NCBI RefSeq assembly: GCF_003627815.1
Contig: NZ_CP032698.1
Location: forward strand, 5,456,001 to 5,520,000
Reading direction: 5' to 3'
DNA: 64,000 nt
Origin: Streptomyces hundungensis
GTDB taxonomy: Bacteria; Actinomycetota; Actinomycetes; Streptomycetales; Streptomycetaceae
Part shown: piece by piece, positions 52,071 to 60,440 of the stretch
Position numbering within the stretch: the first letter of the stretch is position 1
How the letters are laid out: every line of letters begins with the position of its first letter
Program-made: the position numbers and the translations under genes
Notes under the pieces: generated by a model
Databases searched by the model: none
Seen by the model: the letters and a program-made list of their open reading frames with translations, nothing else
What the model was told of the DNA's origin: nothing

Positions 52071-52344
52071 ACACATGATCCCCGACGCCTCGGTGCTGCC
52101 CGCCTGGCGGAAGTCCAGCTACAGCGGCGGCGACAGCGGCCAGTGTCTCGAAGTGAGCGAGGTCTGGCGGAAGTCCACGTACAGCGGTGAAAGTGGAGGC
52201 GACTGCCTGGAGTTCAGCGACTCCTGCGCCACGTGCGTACCCGTGCGGGACAGCAAGAATCCGACCGGGCCGGCCGTCGTGTTCGGGCCGGAGGCGTGGG
52301 GCGCGTTCGTGGGGGCGGTCAAGGGCGGGGCGCTCAACCGCTGA
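52057..52344 (+). CDS. DUF397 protein with a duplicated N-terminal motif
   Basis: 95 residues. The DUF397 signature normally begins once with W-R-K-S-S-Y-S; here it occurs twice in tandem, first WRKSSYSGGDSGQCLEV (about 17-33) and then WRKSTYSGESGGDCLEF (about 37-53). The usual VPVRDSKNPTGPAVVF and FVGAVKGG C-terminus follows. It overlaps the XRE gene, so they are translated together. Probable small partner of the XRE regulator. Start could also be the internal ATG at 52075 (MIPDAS). Confidence 0.85.
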   Translation: MKRSEHMIPDASVLPAWRKSSYSGGDSGQCLEVSEVWRKSTYSGESGGDCLEFSDSCATCVPVRDSKNPTGPAVVFGPEAWGAFVGAVKGGALNR

Positions 52345-53239
52345 GGGAGTCCCAGGCTGCCCGGAGGGCGTGGACCGTCGCCGTGATCGCGGGGCGGCGG
52401 GCCGCCCCCGTGCGCCACAGGGCGTAGACGTGGCGGGTCGGGACCGGGTCGAGGCGTAGGGCCACGACGCCGTCGGGGAGCGGTCCCCGGCCCAGGCGGG
52501 GTATGAGGGCGATGCCCAAACCCGCGCGCACCAGAGCGAGTTGGGTGTGGTACTCGGCGGCCTGGTGGCGCAGCTCCGGCTCGTGGCCGTCGGCGCGCAG
52601 GGTGCGGACGAGCCAGTCGTGGCAGACCGAGCCGGGCGGCTGGCAGATCCAGGGTTCGTGGGCGAGGTCGGCGCGGACGATGGCCGGGCGGGTGGCGAGG
52701 GGGTGGTTCGCCGGGACCAGTACGTCGCAGAGGTCGTCGCCGATGTGGGCGTGCTCGACACCCTCGGGCGCGGGCAGCGGCGCGATGTCCCAGTCGTGGG
52801 CGACGGCGAGGTCGATGACACCTTTGGCGACCAGGTCGACGGAGACGTGCGGATCCACTTCGGACAATCGGGTGCGCAGGGTGGGGTGTTGGCCGGCCAG
52901 GGCGGCGAGGGCCGTGGGGAGGAGTCCGCGCGCGGCCGTCGCGAAGGCGCCGATGGTCAGATCGCCGGTGGGCAGCCCGCGCCGCTCTTCGAGCGTGATC
53001 TCCGCCCGCTCGACGATCGCCATCAACTCCCCTGCGGCGGAGACGAGATGGAGTGCGTCCTCGGTGAGCGCGATGCCCCGGCCCCGGCGTTCAAGGAGGG
53101 TCGTACGGGTCTCGCGTTCGAGCTTGGAGATCTGCTGGGAGATCGCGGACGGGGTGTAGCCGAGCGTGGCGGCAGCGGCGGCGACCGAGCCGTGGACGTG
53201 GACCGCGTGCAGCGCGCGCAGCCGGGCCAGATCGAGCAC
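52334..53239 (-). CDS. LysR-family transcriptional regulator
   Basis: 301 residues. N-terminal winged helix (about 1-60; LARLRALHAVHVHGSVAAAA, YTPSAISQQISKLERE), then the periplasmic-like inducer domain (about 90-295; LTIGAFATAARGLLP, GVIDLAVAHDWD, VRAGLGIALIPRLG). It is divergent from an EamA transporter with a seven-unit 9-bp repeat between them and most likely controls it. Its 3' end overlaps the convergent DUF397 gene by 11 bp. Confidence 0.9.
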   Translation of the reverse strand: MLDLARLRALHAVHVHGSVAAAAATLGYTPSAISQQISKLERETRTTLLERRGRGIALTEDALHLVSAAGELMAIVERAEITLEERRGLPTGDLTIGAFATAARGLLPTALAALAGQHPTLRTRLSEVDPHVSVDLVAKGVIDLAVAHDWDIAPLPAPEGVEHAHIGDDLCDVLVPANHPLATRPAIVRADLAHEPWICQPPGSVCHDWLVRTLRADGHEPELRHQAAEYHTQLALVRAGLGIALIPRLGRGPLPDGVVALRLDPVPTRHVYALWRTGAARRPAITATVHALRAAWDSLSG

Positions 53240-53261
53240 GGGACCTCACTCCAGGGGGCGT

Positions 53262-53324
53262 GGATCAAGCGGATCAAGCGGATCAAGCGGATCAAGCAGA
53301 TCAGGTGGATCGCGCGGATTAAGC
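53262..53324. repeat. Seven 9-bp tandem repeats in the LysR-EamA promoter region
   Basis: Units of GGATCAAGC: four perfect copies (53262-53297) then AGATCAGGT, GGATCGCGC and GGATTAAGC (to 53324). All keep a GAT core. They lie 22 bp upstream of lysR and 68 bp upstream of the transporter start, where LysR operators usually sit. Confidence 0.8.
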
Positions 53325-53392
53325 AGCGCTTCATCCCATCATCAATGAATCCGCGCTGGTGCTGAATGGTCCGGGGCGGTGATCCTCGACGC

Positions 53393-54337
53393 ATGCGTCC
53401 CGTACACATCATGCTCGCCGTGCTCGTCGCCGCCGTCTGGGGAGTCAACTTCGTCGTCATCGACGTGGGGCTCGGCCACTTCCCGCCGCTGCTCTTCTCC
53501 GCCCTGCGCTTCCTGGTCGCGGCGCTGCCCGCCGTGTTCTTCGTGGGGCGGCCCAAGGTCGCGTGGAAGTGGATCGTGGCGGTGGGGCTCGTGCTGGGGG
53601 TGGCGAAGTTCGGGCTGCTGTTCATCGGGATGAGCCAGGGGATGCCGGCCGGTCTGTCCTCGCTGGTCCTTCAGGTGCAGGCGGTGTTCACGGCGGTCGT
53701 GGCGATGGCGGTACTGGGTGAACGCCTGGGCGGCGTAAGGCTGTTGGGGATGGCGGTGGCGCTGGTGGGCATCGTGGTGGCCGGGGTCGACGAGGGATCG
53801 GGCGGGCCGCTGCTCGGGTTCTGTCTGACGGTGGGTGCGGCGGCGTGCTGGGGCGTGTCGAACGTCCTGACCCGCAGGGCGGCGCCGCCCGACGCGCTGA
53901 ACTTCATGGTGTGGGTGTCCGTCGTCCCCGTCCTGCCGCTGCTGGCGTTGTCGCTGCTGTTCGAGGGCCCGTCGCGGGACGCCGAGGCGCTGGCGGGGTT
54001 CGACTGGGGCGGGGCGGGGGCGCTGGTGTACGTGGCGTGGATCAGCACGGTGTTCGGCTTCGGGGCGTGGGGGATGCTGCTGCGCCGCTACCCGGCGTCG
54101 TCCGTGGCGCCGTTCAGCCTGCTGGTGCCGGTGTTCGGCATGTCCTCGGCGGCGGTGCTGCTCGGCGAGTCGGTGACGCCGCTGCGGTGGTGCGCGGCGG
54201 CGCTGCTCGTGGGCGGGGTGGCGCTCACCTCGCTGTCCCGGCCGCAGCGGCCTGGTACCGAAGTCCCGGGTGCGGTGGTCCGGGGCGGATCCCGAGTGGC
54301 CCGGACGCGTCGCGCCGGGAGGACGGCGGAAGCGTGA
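53393..54337 (+). CDS. EamA-family (DMT) transporter
   Basis: Ten-segment drug/metabolite-type transporter, 314 residues with two EamA repeats: MLAVLVAAVWGVNFVVIDVG at the start of the first and GFCLTVGAAACWGVSNVLTR at the start of the second. The PFSLLVPVFGMSSAAVLLGE segment in helix 9 is typical of the YdeD-like amino-acid/cysteine-metabolite exporters. The C-terminal 30 residues are basic and cytoplasmic. Start ATG 53393 (MRPVHIM). Divergent LysR regulator. Confidence 0.88.
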   Translation: MRPVHIMLAVLVAAVWGVNFVVIDVGLGHFPPLLFSALRFLVAALPAVFFVGRPKVAWKWIVAVGLVLGVAKFGLLFIGMSQGMPAGLSSLVLQVQAVFTAVVAMAVLGERLGGVRLLGMAVALVGIVVAGVDEGSGGPLLGFCLTVGAAACWGVSNVLTRRAAPPDALNFMVWVSVVPVLPLLALSLLFEGPSRDAEALAGFDWGGAGALVYVAWISTVFGFGAWGMLLRRYPASSVAPFSLLVPVFGMSSAAVLLGESVTPLRWCAAALLVGGVALTSLSRPQRPGTEVPGAVVRGGSRVARTRRAGRTAEA

Positions 54338-54397
54338 CGCAGTACACACGGAAAGGGTGACAGGGCGTTGTCGCGGGCGGCTGCGACGGTCGACGGC

Positions 54398-55330
54398 ATG
54401 ACGATCACCGATGAGGACTGCCTCCCCGAAACCCTGGCCTTCAACGAGCAGTTCGAGGCTGCCGCCGCGAGCCGTCCGGCTCGCGGGCGGACGCCGAGCG
54501 CGGCCACGCTGGCTCTCCTGCGGCGCGACCGGCTCGGCGGCGACACTCCACCCGTGCGACTGCCGCACGGCCAGGACCGCGTCGTCGAGGGCGGAGTGAG
54601 GGTACGGGTCTTCGTGCCGGGCCGGGTCGACGGCGTGTATCTGCACCTCCACGGAGGCGGCTGGGCGTTCGGGTCCGCTGACGGACAGGACGAGCGGCTC
54701 TGGCACCTCGCCGAGCAGACACGGCTGGCCGTGGTGAGCGTGGACTACCGCCTCGCACCGGAACACCCCTTCCCCGCCGGGCCTGACGACTGCGAAATCG
54801 CCGCGCGATGGCTGGTGCGGCACGCCGCGGCCGAGTTCGGCACCGAACGGCTGCTGATCGGCGGCGAATCGGCCGGTGCCCACCTCAGCCTCCTGACGCT
54901 GCTGCGCCTTCGCGACCGGCACGGCATCACCGGCGCGTTCCGGGCGGCCCATCTCCTCTTCGGCCCATACGACCTGTCCATGACACCAAGCCAGCGCAGC
55001 TTCGGCCCCCGGGCGCTGCTGAGCAACACCGACGCGGTCCGGGGCAGCTACGAGCTGTTCACGCCGGGGATGGGTCAGGAGCAGCGCCGTAACCCGGAGA
55101 TCTCACCCCTCTTCGCGGACCTGGCAGGGCTGCCGCCCGCCCGGATCGTCGTGGGCACCGAGGATCCCCTGCTGGACGACTCGTTGTTCCTGGCCGCACG
55201 CTGGCAGGCGGCGGGGGCGGCCGTGGAGCTCGGCGTCGTCGCCGGCGCGATGCACGGCTTCACCCTCTTCCCCCTGACCATCACCGAGCGGGAACTGCGG
55301 CGAGAGCGGGATTTCCTGGCCTCCGCGTGA
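54398..55330 (+). CDS. Alpha/beta hydrolase, HSL-family esterase
   Basis: 310 residues. Hormone-sensitive-lipase-type fold: oxyanion motif HLHGGGWAFGS (about 88-98), nucleophile in GGESAGAHLS, Asp in VGTEDPLLDD and His in GAMHGFTLFP. Likely a short-chain ester or lactone hydrolase; substrate unknown. ATG 54398 (MTITDED) is chosen over the TTG at 54368. It is followed 16 bp later by the WYL regulator, so the two may be co-transcribed. No signal peptide. Confidence 0.87.
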   Translation: MTITDEDCLPETLAFNEQFEAAAASRPARGRTPSAATLALLRRDRLGGDTPPVRLPHGQDRVVEGGVRVRVFVPGRVDGVYLHLHGGGWAFGSADGQDERLWHLAEQTRLAVVSVDYRLAPEHPFPAGPDDCEIAARWLVRHAAAEFGTERLLIGGESAGAHLSLLTLLRLRDRHGITGAFRAAHLLFGPYDLSMTPSQRSFGPRALLSNTDAVRGSYELFTPGMGQEQRRNPEISPLFADLAGLPPARIVVGTEDPLLDDSLFLAARWQAAGAAVELGVVAGAMHGFTLFPLTITERELRRERDFLASA

Positions 55331-55346
55331 CGGTAGCGTCGGCGCC

Positions 55347-56066
55347 ATGAACCGCACCGCCCGGCTGTACGCGCTGGTGGAAGAGTTGCGCGCGGCGGCG
55401 CCGCGGCCGCTGACGGTCCCGGCGCTCGCCACCCGCTTCGAGGTCAGCACGCGCACGGTACAGCGCGACCTCCAGATCCTGATGCGGACCGGCGTCCCGG
55501 TGCGTGCCATACCCGGGCGGGGCGGCGGCTGGTCGATCGACCCGGAGATGACCCTGCCCCCGATCCGCCTCACCGCCGACGAAGCCTCGGCGCTGACCGC
55601 CGCGCTCGCCGCGGCCGGCGCCTTGACCCCCTACGCCGGCGCGGCCCGCACCGCGGCGCAGAAGATCGTGGCCGCGATGGCGGGCCCCGCCTCGGCGGCG
55701 GCCCGACAGCTCGCCGCGCGGATCGTCACCGTGCCGACGCAGGGCGACTGCGCGATCCGTACCGCGGTGGAGGAGGCCCTCGCCAACGACAGGGCGCTGC
55801 GGCTGTCCTACACGGATGCGGCGGGGCACGAAAGCGAGCGCGTCGTGGAACCGGCCGGGCTGCTCGTCGTCGACGGCCGCTGGTACCTCATCGCCTGGTG
55901 CCGCACACGCCGGGCCGGCCGGGGCTTCCGTCTCGACCGGATCGCGGCGGCGGCCCCCACCGGCGAACAGGCCCAGCCGCACAACATGACCGACCTGCTC
56001 TTCGGCTCGGCCGCCGCCGACGCGGTACCACCCAGCGTCCTGGCCCCCCTCACGCCGCCACGGTGA
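55347..56066 (+). CDS. WYL-domain transcriptional regulator (HTH_11/DeoR-like)
   Basis: 239 residues. N-terminal winged helix (about 1-60; LATRFEVSTRTVQRDLQIL), helical middle (ADEASALTAALAAAG), C-terminal WYL domain (about 140-205; LRLSYTDAAGHESERVVEPA, LVVDGRWYLIAWCRTR, GFRLDRI). The WYL triad appears as RWYLIAW. Its stop overlaps by 4 bp the GTG of a half-length FtsX permease, an unusual neighbour. Target genes unknown; the upstream esterase is a candidate. Confidence 0.88.
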   Translation: MNRTARLYALVEELRAAAPRPLTVPALATRFEVSTRTVQRDLQILMRTGVPVRAIPGRGGGWSIDPEMTLPPIRLTADEASALTAALAAAGALTPYAGAARTAAQKIVAAMAGPASAAARQLAARIVTVPTQGDCAIRTAVEEALANDRALRLSYTDAAGHESERVVEPAGLLVVDGRWYLIAWCRTRRAGRGFRLDRIAAAAPTGEQAQPHNMTDLLFGSAAADAVPPSVLAPLTPPR

Positions 56067-57280
56067 GACGCCGAAGGCGGCAATCCGATGCCGCCCCCGC
56101 GCCGAAGGCGGCAACGCGCAGGGGGCGCGGCCTGCGCATCCAGCGCATCCTCGGCGGCACCCGGCTGCCGCGCCCGGTCAGCCTCGGCCTCGGCCAGCCC
56201 TTCGCCCGCCCGGCCCGCACCCTGCTCACCCTCGCGGCCATCGTCCTCGGCGTCACCACGGTGACCCTGTCGACCGGCCTGACCAGCACCTTGGTGGCGT
56301 ACGGCAACGTCGGACGGGAGGACGGAGGCGCCCGCATCCATGTGACGACCGCGGGCACGGACGGTGACCGGACCCGGCCCCGGCTCAGCGACCCGGAGAT
56401 CGAGGAGCGGCTGCGATCCCTCCCGGACGCGGAAGGGGTACGGGCCCGCGCGCTGGCCCAGGCGAGCATGACCGGGCAGACGCTGCCCGTCTTCGCCGAC
56501 TTCTACCGCGGCGACAACTCCCTGTACGACCACACCATCGTCAAGGGCCGCGCACCGGCCGCGGCGGGTGAGATCGTGGCCGGGCCGGCGTTCCTGACCC
56601 AGCGCGGGCTGAAGCTGGGCGACCGGGTCACCCTGGAACTCAACGGACGCAAGGTCACCGCGACCGTCGTCGGCCAGGTCATCGAGGGCAACGCCCGGGC
56701 GGTGGAGGCGAGTTGGGCAACGTACGGTGAACTCGCGCCGGGCGTCGGCGCCACCGAGTACACGGTGCGGCTCGCCCCCGGCGCCGACGCCCGCGCCTAC
56801 GCCGAGAAGGTCGCGGCGCTCGACCCGGCCCTGCACGCGTCGGTACTGGACCAGGGCAACGCCGGCACGGCCACCGTCATCGCCTTCGCCACGGTGTTCA
56901 CGGCGCTCCTGACCACCGTCGCCGCGCTCGGCGTCTTCAACACCGTCCTGTTGCACATCCGCGAGCGGCGCCGGGACCTCGGCATGCTCAAATCGATCGG
57001 GATGACCCCGCGGCAGGTGGTGCTGATGACGGTGACCTCGGTCGCCGGACTCGGCGCGGTCGGCGGGCTGCTCGGCATTCCGCTCGGCATCGCCGCCCAC
57101 CGCCTGGTCGTGGACCACGTCGGAGTGGTCGCCTTCCCCGAGTCCATGAAGGACGTGTGGCACGCACCGCAACTCGCCGCGATGCTCCTGGCGGGCGTAC
57201 TGATCGCCGTCCTCGGCGCGCTGGTACCGGCCCGCTCGGCGGCCCGGATGACGATCGCCTCGGTGCTGCACACGGAGTAG
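56063..57280 (+). pseudogene. C-terminal half of an FtsX/MacB-type ABC permease (5'-truncated)
   Basis: 405-codon open frame. It contains one module only: TM1 (ARTLLTLAAIVLGVTTVTLS), a large extracellular domain, and three C-terminal membrane segments of the FtsX domain (VIAFATVFTALLTTVAALGV, VVLMTVTSVAGLGAVGGLLG, LAAMLLAGVLIAVLGAL). The segment GTRLPRPVSLGLGQPFARPA is typical of the middle of two-module streptomycete permeases of about 800 residues, so the first module is missing. There is no ATPase gene beside it. A GTG at 56063 overlaps the WYL stop, and GCCGAAGGCGGCAA occurs twice at the junction (about 56069 and 56100), perhaps the deletion scar. It could be a functional short permease, but I favour a remnant. 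Confidence 0.6.
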
Positions 57281-57293
57281 ACCGGCCCGGCCC

Positions 57294-58073
57294 TCACCCC
57301 TCACCGCCCGGGGTGATCGACGTCAGGTATCGCCGCCCCGCGCGTAGGAGTCCGGGCAGTGGGGCGGCCTCCGGATACCAGCGCTTCTCGTACTCCCAGC
57401 ACACCCAGCCGTCCGGCGGCAGCAGGGCGAGGCACTCGGCGAGGGGGAGTACGCCGGCGCCGAGGGGGAGCGGGGTCGTGTCCTCGGCGGACGCGATGTC
57501 CTTCACCTGGGTGTAGCCGAGGTGGGGCGCGAGATGCCGATAGGACTCGCCCGGGCTCTCCCCGCCGAGCCAGGTGTGCATCACGTCCCACAGCGCACCG
57601 ACGCCGTCCGCATCCGCGCCGACCCGGTCAAGGACCCGGGCGACGGCCTCGCCCGTGCGGTGGGAGTCGTGGGTTTCCAGCAGGATGCGGATGTTGCTGT
57701 CGCGGGCGAGGTGGGAGGCGTCGGTGAGCCGACGGACGGCGGTGTCGTCATCGCCGCGCGAGCCCGCCCCGCCGGGAAAGACGCGGAGGTGCGCGGCCCC
57801 CAAATCCCGTGTCAGACCGATCAGTTGATGCAAATCGCTGTCATCATCCGGGTCTGCTACGCGGGCGTAGCCGGCGAGAGCGAGGATCTCGATGCCGGAC
57901 GCCTCGAAGGTGGCGGCGATGGCCTTGCGGCGGCCGGCGTCGAGGCCGGGGTGGACGTGGGCCTCGGGGTGGACCCGGAGCTCGACCCCGTGGAACCCGG
58001 CCCGCGCGGCGAGACGGGCGACCTGGGCGAGCGGTATGCCCGGCAGGCCGAGCGTGGAGAGGGCGAGCTTCAT
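57294..58073 (-). CDS. Sugar phosphate isomerase/epimerase family protein
   Basis: 259-residue TIM barrel of the AP-endonuclease-2/xylose-isomerase-like group. Visible metal-ligand segments: ILLETHDSHRTG (Glu, His), GALWDVMHTWLGG (Asp, His), YTQVKDIAS, and the final WVCWEYEKRWYPE with the last Glu. Start ATG 58073 (MKLALST) with GAAAGG upstream. Substrate unknown. Convergent with the FtsX remnant (13 bp). A second member of the superfamily lies at 59595-60440 in the LacI cassette, but sequence resemblance between them is limited. Confidence 0.8.
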   Translation of the reverse strand: MKLALSTLGLPGIPLAQVARLAARAGFHGVELRVHPEAHVHPGLDAGRRKAIAATFEASGIEILALAGYARVADPDDDSDLHQLIGLTRDLGAAHLRVFPGGAGSRGDDDTAVRRLTDASHLARDSNIRILLETHDSHRTGEAVARVLDRVGADADGVGALWDVMHTWLGGESPGESYRHLAPHLGYTQVKDIASAEDTTPLPLGAGVLPLAECLALLPPDGWVCWEYEKRWYPEAAPLPGLLRAGRRYLTSITPGGEG

Positions 58074-58120
58074 TGGGCGGGCCTTTCTTCTTGGGGGGAG
58101 GGTGCGCCCCGCGCTTACTT

Positions 58121-58628
58121 TCTGCGCAGTTCCCCGCGCCCCTAAAACCCCCTTTCGTCCTCGCACCGTGCGTGGCTGGTCACGCAGTTCCCCGCGCCCC
58201 TAAAGGCCCTTCGGTCTGCGGACCGTGGTCGCTTCTCGCGCAGTTCCTCGCGCCCCCAAAACCCGCTTTCGTCCTCGGGCCGTGCGTGGCTGGTCGCGCA
58301 GTTCCCCGCGCCCCTAGCTACTCGGTGCTGGCCAGCACCTCAGCCTGTCATGGGGGTCCCCCCTGGCCCTTAAGGCCTTGGGGGAGATTGAGGACGAGCG
58401 CCGTTCAGGCGCGAACGGGGGTGCAGGGGGCGGAGCCCCCGCGGGGGTCTGGGGCGCAGCCCCAGGAGGCCCGGGCCATCCAACCCCCGTCACGGGCGGG
58501 CGGGTGGGCAAACGCGTTGGGGTCTGGGGCGGAGCCCCAGGGGCTCAGCCGGTTCAACCCGCTGCACGGGTGGGTGGGTGGGAAAACACGGCCCGGGGGC
58601 CGGGGCGGAGCCACGGGGAAAAGGGGGG
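58121..58628 (-). repeat. Composite intergenic repeat block 5 (3' of the VOC gene)
   Basis: Reading leftward from the VOC stop: GGGGCTCCGCCCC-type hairpins (about 58595, 58530, 58460, 58430), linker with CTCGTCCTCAATC (about 58385-58400), palindrome GGTGCTGGCCAGCACC (58324-58339), then four array units (about 58298, 58240, 58184, 58126). Same order and polarity as the other blocks. The left end borders the isomerase promoter. Confidence 0.85.
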
Positions 58629-59468
58629 CTACGCAGGGGTCATCTTCGGGGCGGCTCCAACCCGCTTGGCCATGTCAATAACCGCAAACCCCGCCCCCTG
58701 TGCATCCGCCACCGCCGCCATCCGCCCGAACGGGCTGTCCACCGGCCCGAAGTGAACCCGCCCCCCCAACCGCCGCACCGCGGCAACCGCCTCGTCACAG
58801 TCCGGGACACCGAAGTAGACCTGAACGTACGACGGGACCTCCGGCGGAAACTCGGAGCCCATGACCATCCGCCCCAGCGCCGGCTCCCCCGCACCGAGCG
58901 CGAAGACCTTGTAATCCATACCCGCACCCCCATCCCCACCCGGACCCTCACCCTCACCCGCGTCACTCATGTCCATCGTCTGGACCTGGAAGGGGAAGAC
59001 CCGGGGCAGGAAGCCGTCCACCGCCGCCGCGTCCCGCGTGAAGACCTCCGCCCAGGCGAAGGCCCCCGGCTCCCCGGTCTTCTCGAAGCCCCGGTGATCG
59101 CCCGGCTGCCAGACGCCGAACACCGCACCGCTCGGCTCCTTCGCGATCAACATGGTGCCGAACGTACCGACCCGCATCGGTTCCATGAGCAGCTCACCAC
59201 CCGCCGCCTTGATCTTCTCGCCGGTGGCCGCGGCGTCGGGCGAGGCGAAGTACAGGCACCACTGAGAGGGGGCGTCGGCGCCCGGCATCGGCGGGACCAC
59301 GGCGGCGACCGCCTTGCCGTCGGAGTAGGCCTGCGTGTAGCTGCCGAACTCGCTCGCCGCCTCGCCGAAGGTCCACCCCAGGACCTCGGCGTAGAAGGTC
59401 TTGGCGGCTTCCAGGTCGGTGAACATCGCGTCCACCCAACAGGGGGCGCCTTCCGGGTACTCGGGCAT
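58629..59468 (-). CDS. VOC-family (glyoxalase/bleomycin-resistance-like) two-domain protein
   Basis: 279 residues with two VOC (beta-alpha-beta-beta-beta) modules: first about 8-125 (CWVDAMFTDLEAAKTFYAEV, GWTFGEAASEFGSY), second about 140-275 (FAWAEVFTRDAAAVDGFL, YVQVYFGVPDCDEAVAAV). A Gly/Glu-rich loop (GEGEGPGGDGGAG) interrupts the second. This resembles the CFP32/PhnB-like glyoxalase proteins of actinomycetes; the reaction is not known. Start ATG 59468 (MPEYPEGAP) with AGGAG upstream. Repeat block 5 starts at its stop. Confidence 0.85.
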   Translation of the reverse strand: MPEYPEGAPCWVDAMFTDLEAAKTFYAEVLGWTFGEAASEFGSYTQAYSDGKAVAAVVPPMPGADAPSQWCLYFASPDAAATGEKIKAAGGELLMEPMRVGTFGTMLIAKEPSGAVFGVWQPGDHRGFEKTGEPGAFAWAEVFTRDAAAVDGFLPRVFPFQVQTMDMSDAGEGEGPGGDGGAGMDYKVFALGAGEPALGRMVMGSEFPPEVPSYVQVYFGVPDCDEAVAAVRRLGGRVHFGPVDSPFGRMAAVADAQGAGFAVIDMAKRVGAAPKMTPA

Positions 59469-59594
59469 GTCGATCGACTCCTGTGTCCTGTGCGGTGTGC
59501 CACGGCCGGGCCTGATGCGCGGCACTCTACGTCCGCGTACGACCACACTGAGGTGACACTCCGGGGGCGGCGCCGTGACAGGCGACCGCACGGG

Positions 59595-60440
59595 CTAAGC
59601 GAGCACCTCGCCGAACCGCCGGACCGTCTCCTCCAGCAGGGCCACCCCGTCGCCCGCCCACAGCGCGTCGTTGAACAGCTCCACCTCGATCGGACCCGGG
59701 TACCCCGCCGCGTCCACCAGCGAGCGCCACCGCGCCAGATCGACCGAACCGTCCCCGAGCTGACCCCGCCCGTTCAGCACCCCCGCCGGCAACGGCGTGA
59801 CCCAGTCCGCCAGTTGGAAGGCGTGGATGCGCCCGGCCGCCCCCGCACGGGCCACCGCCGCCGGGGCCCGGTCGTCCCACCAGACGTGGTACGTGTCGAC
59901 GACCACCCCCACCTGGGACGCGGGGAAGCGCTCCGCGATCGCCAGCGCCTGGTCGAGGGTGGACACCACACAGCGGTCCGAGGCGAACATCGGATGCAGC
60001 GGCTCGATGGCGAGACGCACCCCGCGCGAGGCGGCGTACGGGGCGAGGGACGACAGCGCGTCGGCGATCCGCTCCCGCGCGCCCGCCAGGTCCTTGGAGC
60101 CGGGCGGCAGACCGCCCGAGACGAGCACCAGGGTGTCGGTGCCCAGCGTCGCCGCCTCGTCGATCGCGGCCCGGTTGTCGGCGATGGCCGCCGCCCGCCC
60201 GGCCGCGTCGGCCGCCGTGAGGAAGCCGCCGCGACACAGCGAGGTGACCTCGACTCCGGCGTCCCGCACCAGCTTTGCCGTCGCGTCGAGCCCGTACCGC
60301 GCCACCGGCTCCCGCCACAGGCCGACCCCGCGCACGCCGAGCCGTACGCACGCCTCCACGAGGCCCGGCAGGGAAAGCTGCTTCACCGTCATCTGGTTGA
60401 TGCTGAAGCGGACGGAGACAGCGGGAGGTGGGGCGGTCAC
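59595..60440 (-). CDS. Sugar phosphate isomerase/epimerase family protein in LacI cassette
   Basis: 281-residue TIM barrel (AP_endonuc_2). Metal/acid residues are visible in LAIEPLHPMFASDRCVVST, VVVDTYHVWWD (Asp, His), HAFQLADWVTP and IEVELFNDALW. Similar proteins act as hydroxypyruvate or keto-sugar isomerases. The GTG start at 60440 overlaps the DUF993 stop by 4 bp. Last gene of the three-gene leftward operon with DUF993 and the Gfo/Idh oxidoreductase, so it should act on the product of that pathway. Confidence 0.83.
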   Translation of the reverse strand: MTAPPPAVSVRFSINQMTVKQLSLPGLVEACVRLGVRGVGLWREPVARYGLDATAKLVRDAGVEVTSLCRGGFLTAADAAGRAAAIADNRAAIDEAATLGTDTLVLVSGGLPPGSKDLAGARERIADALSSLAPYAASRGVRLAIEPLHPMFASDRCVVSTLDQALAIAERFPASQVGVVVDTYHVWWDDRAPAAVARAGAAGRIHAFQLADWVTPLPAGVLNGRGQLGDGSVDLARWRSLVDAAGYPGPIEVELFNDALWAGDGVALLEETVRRFGEVLA

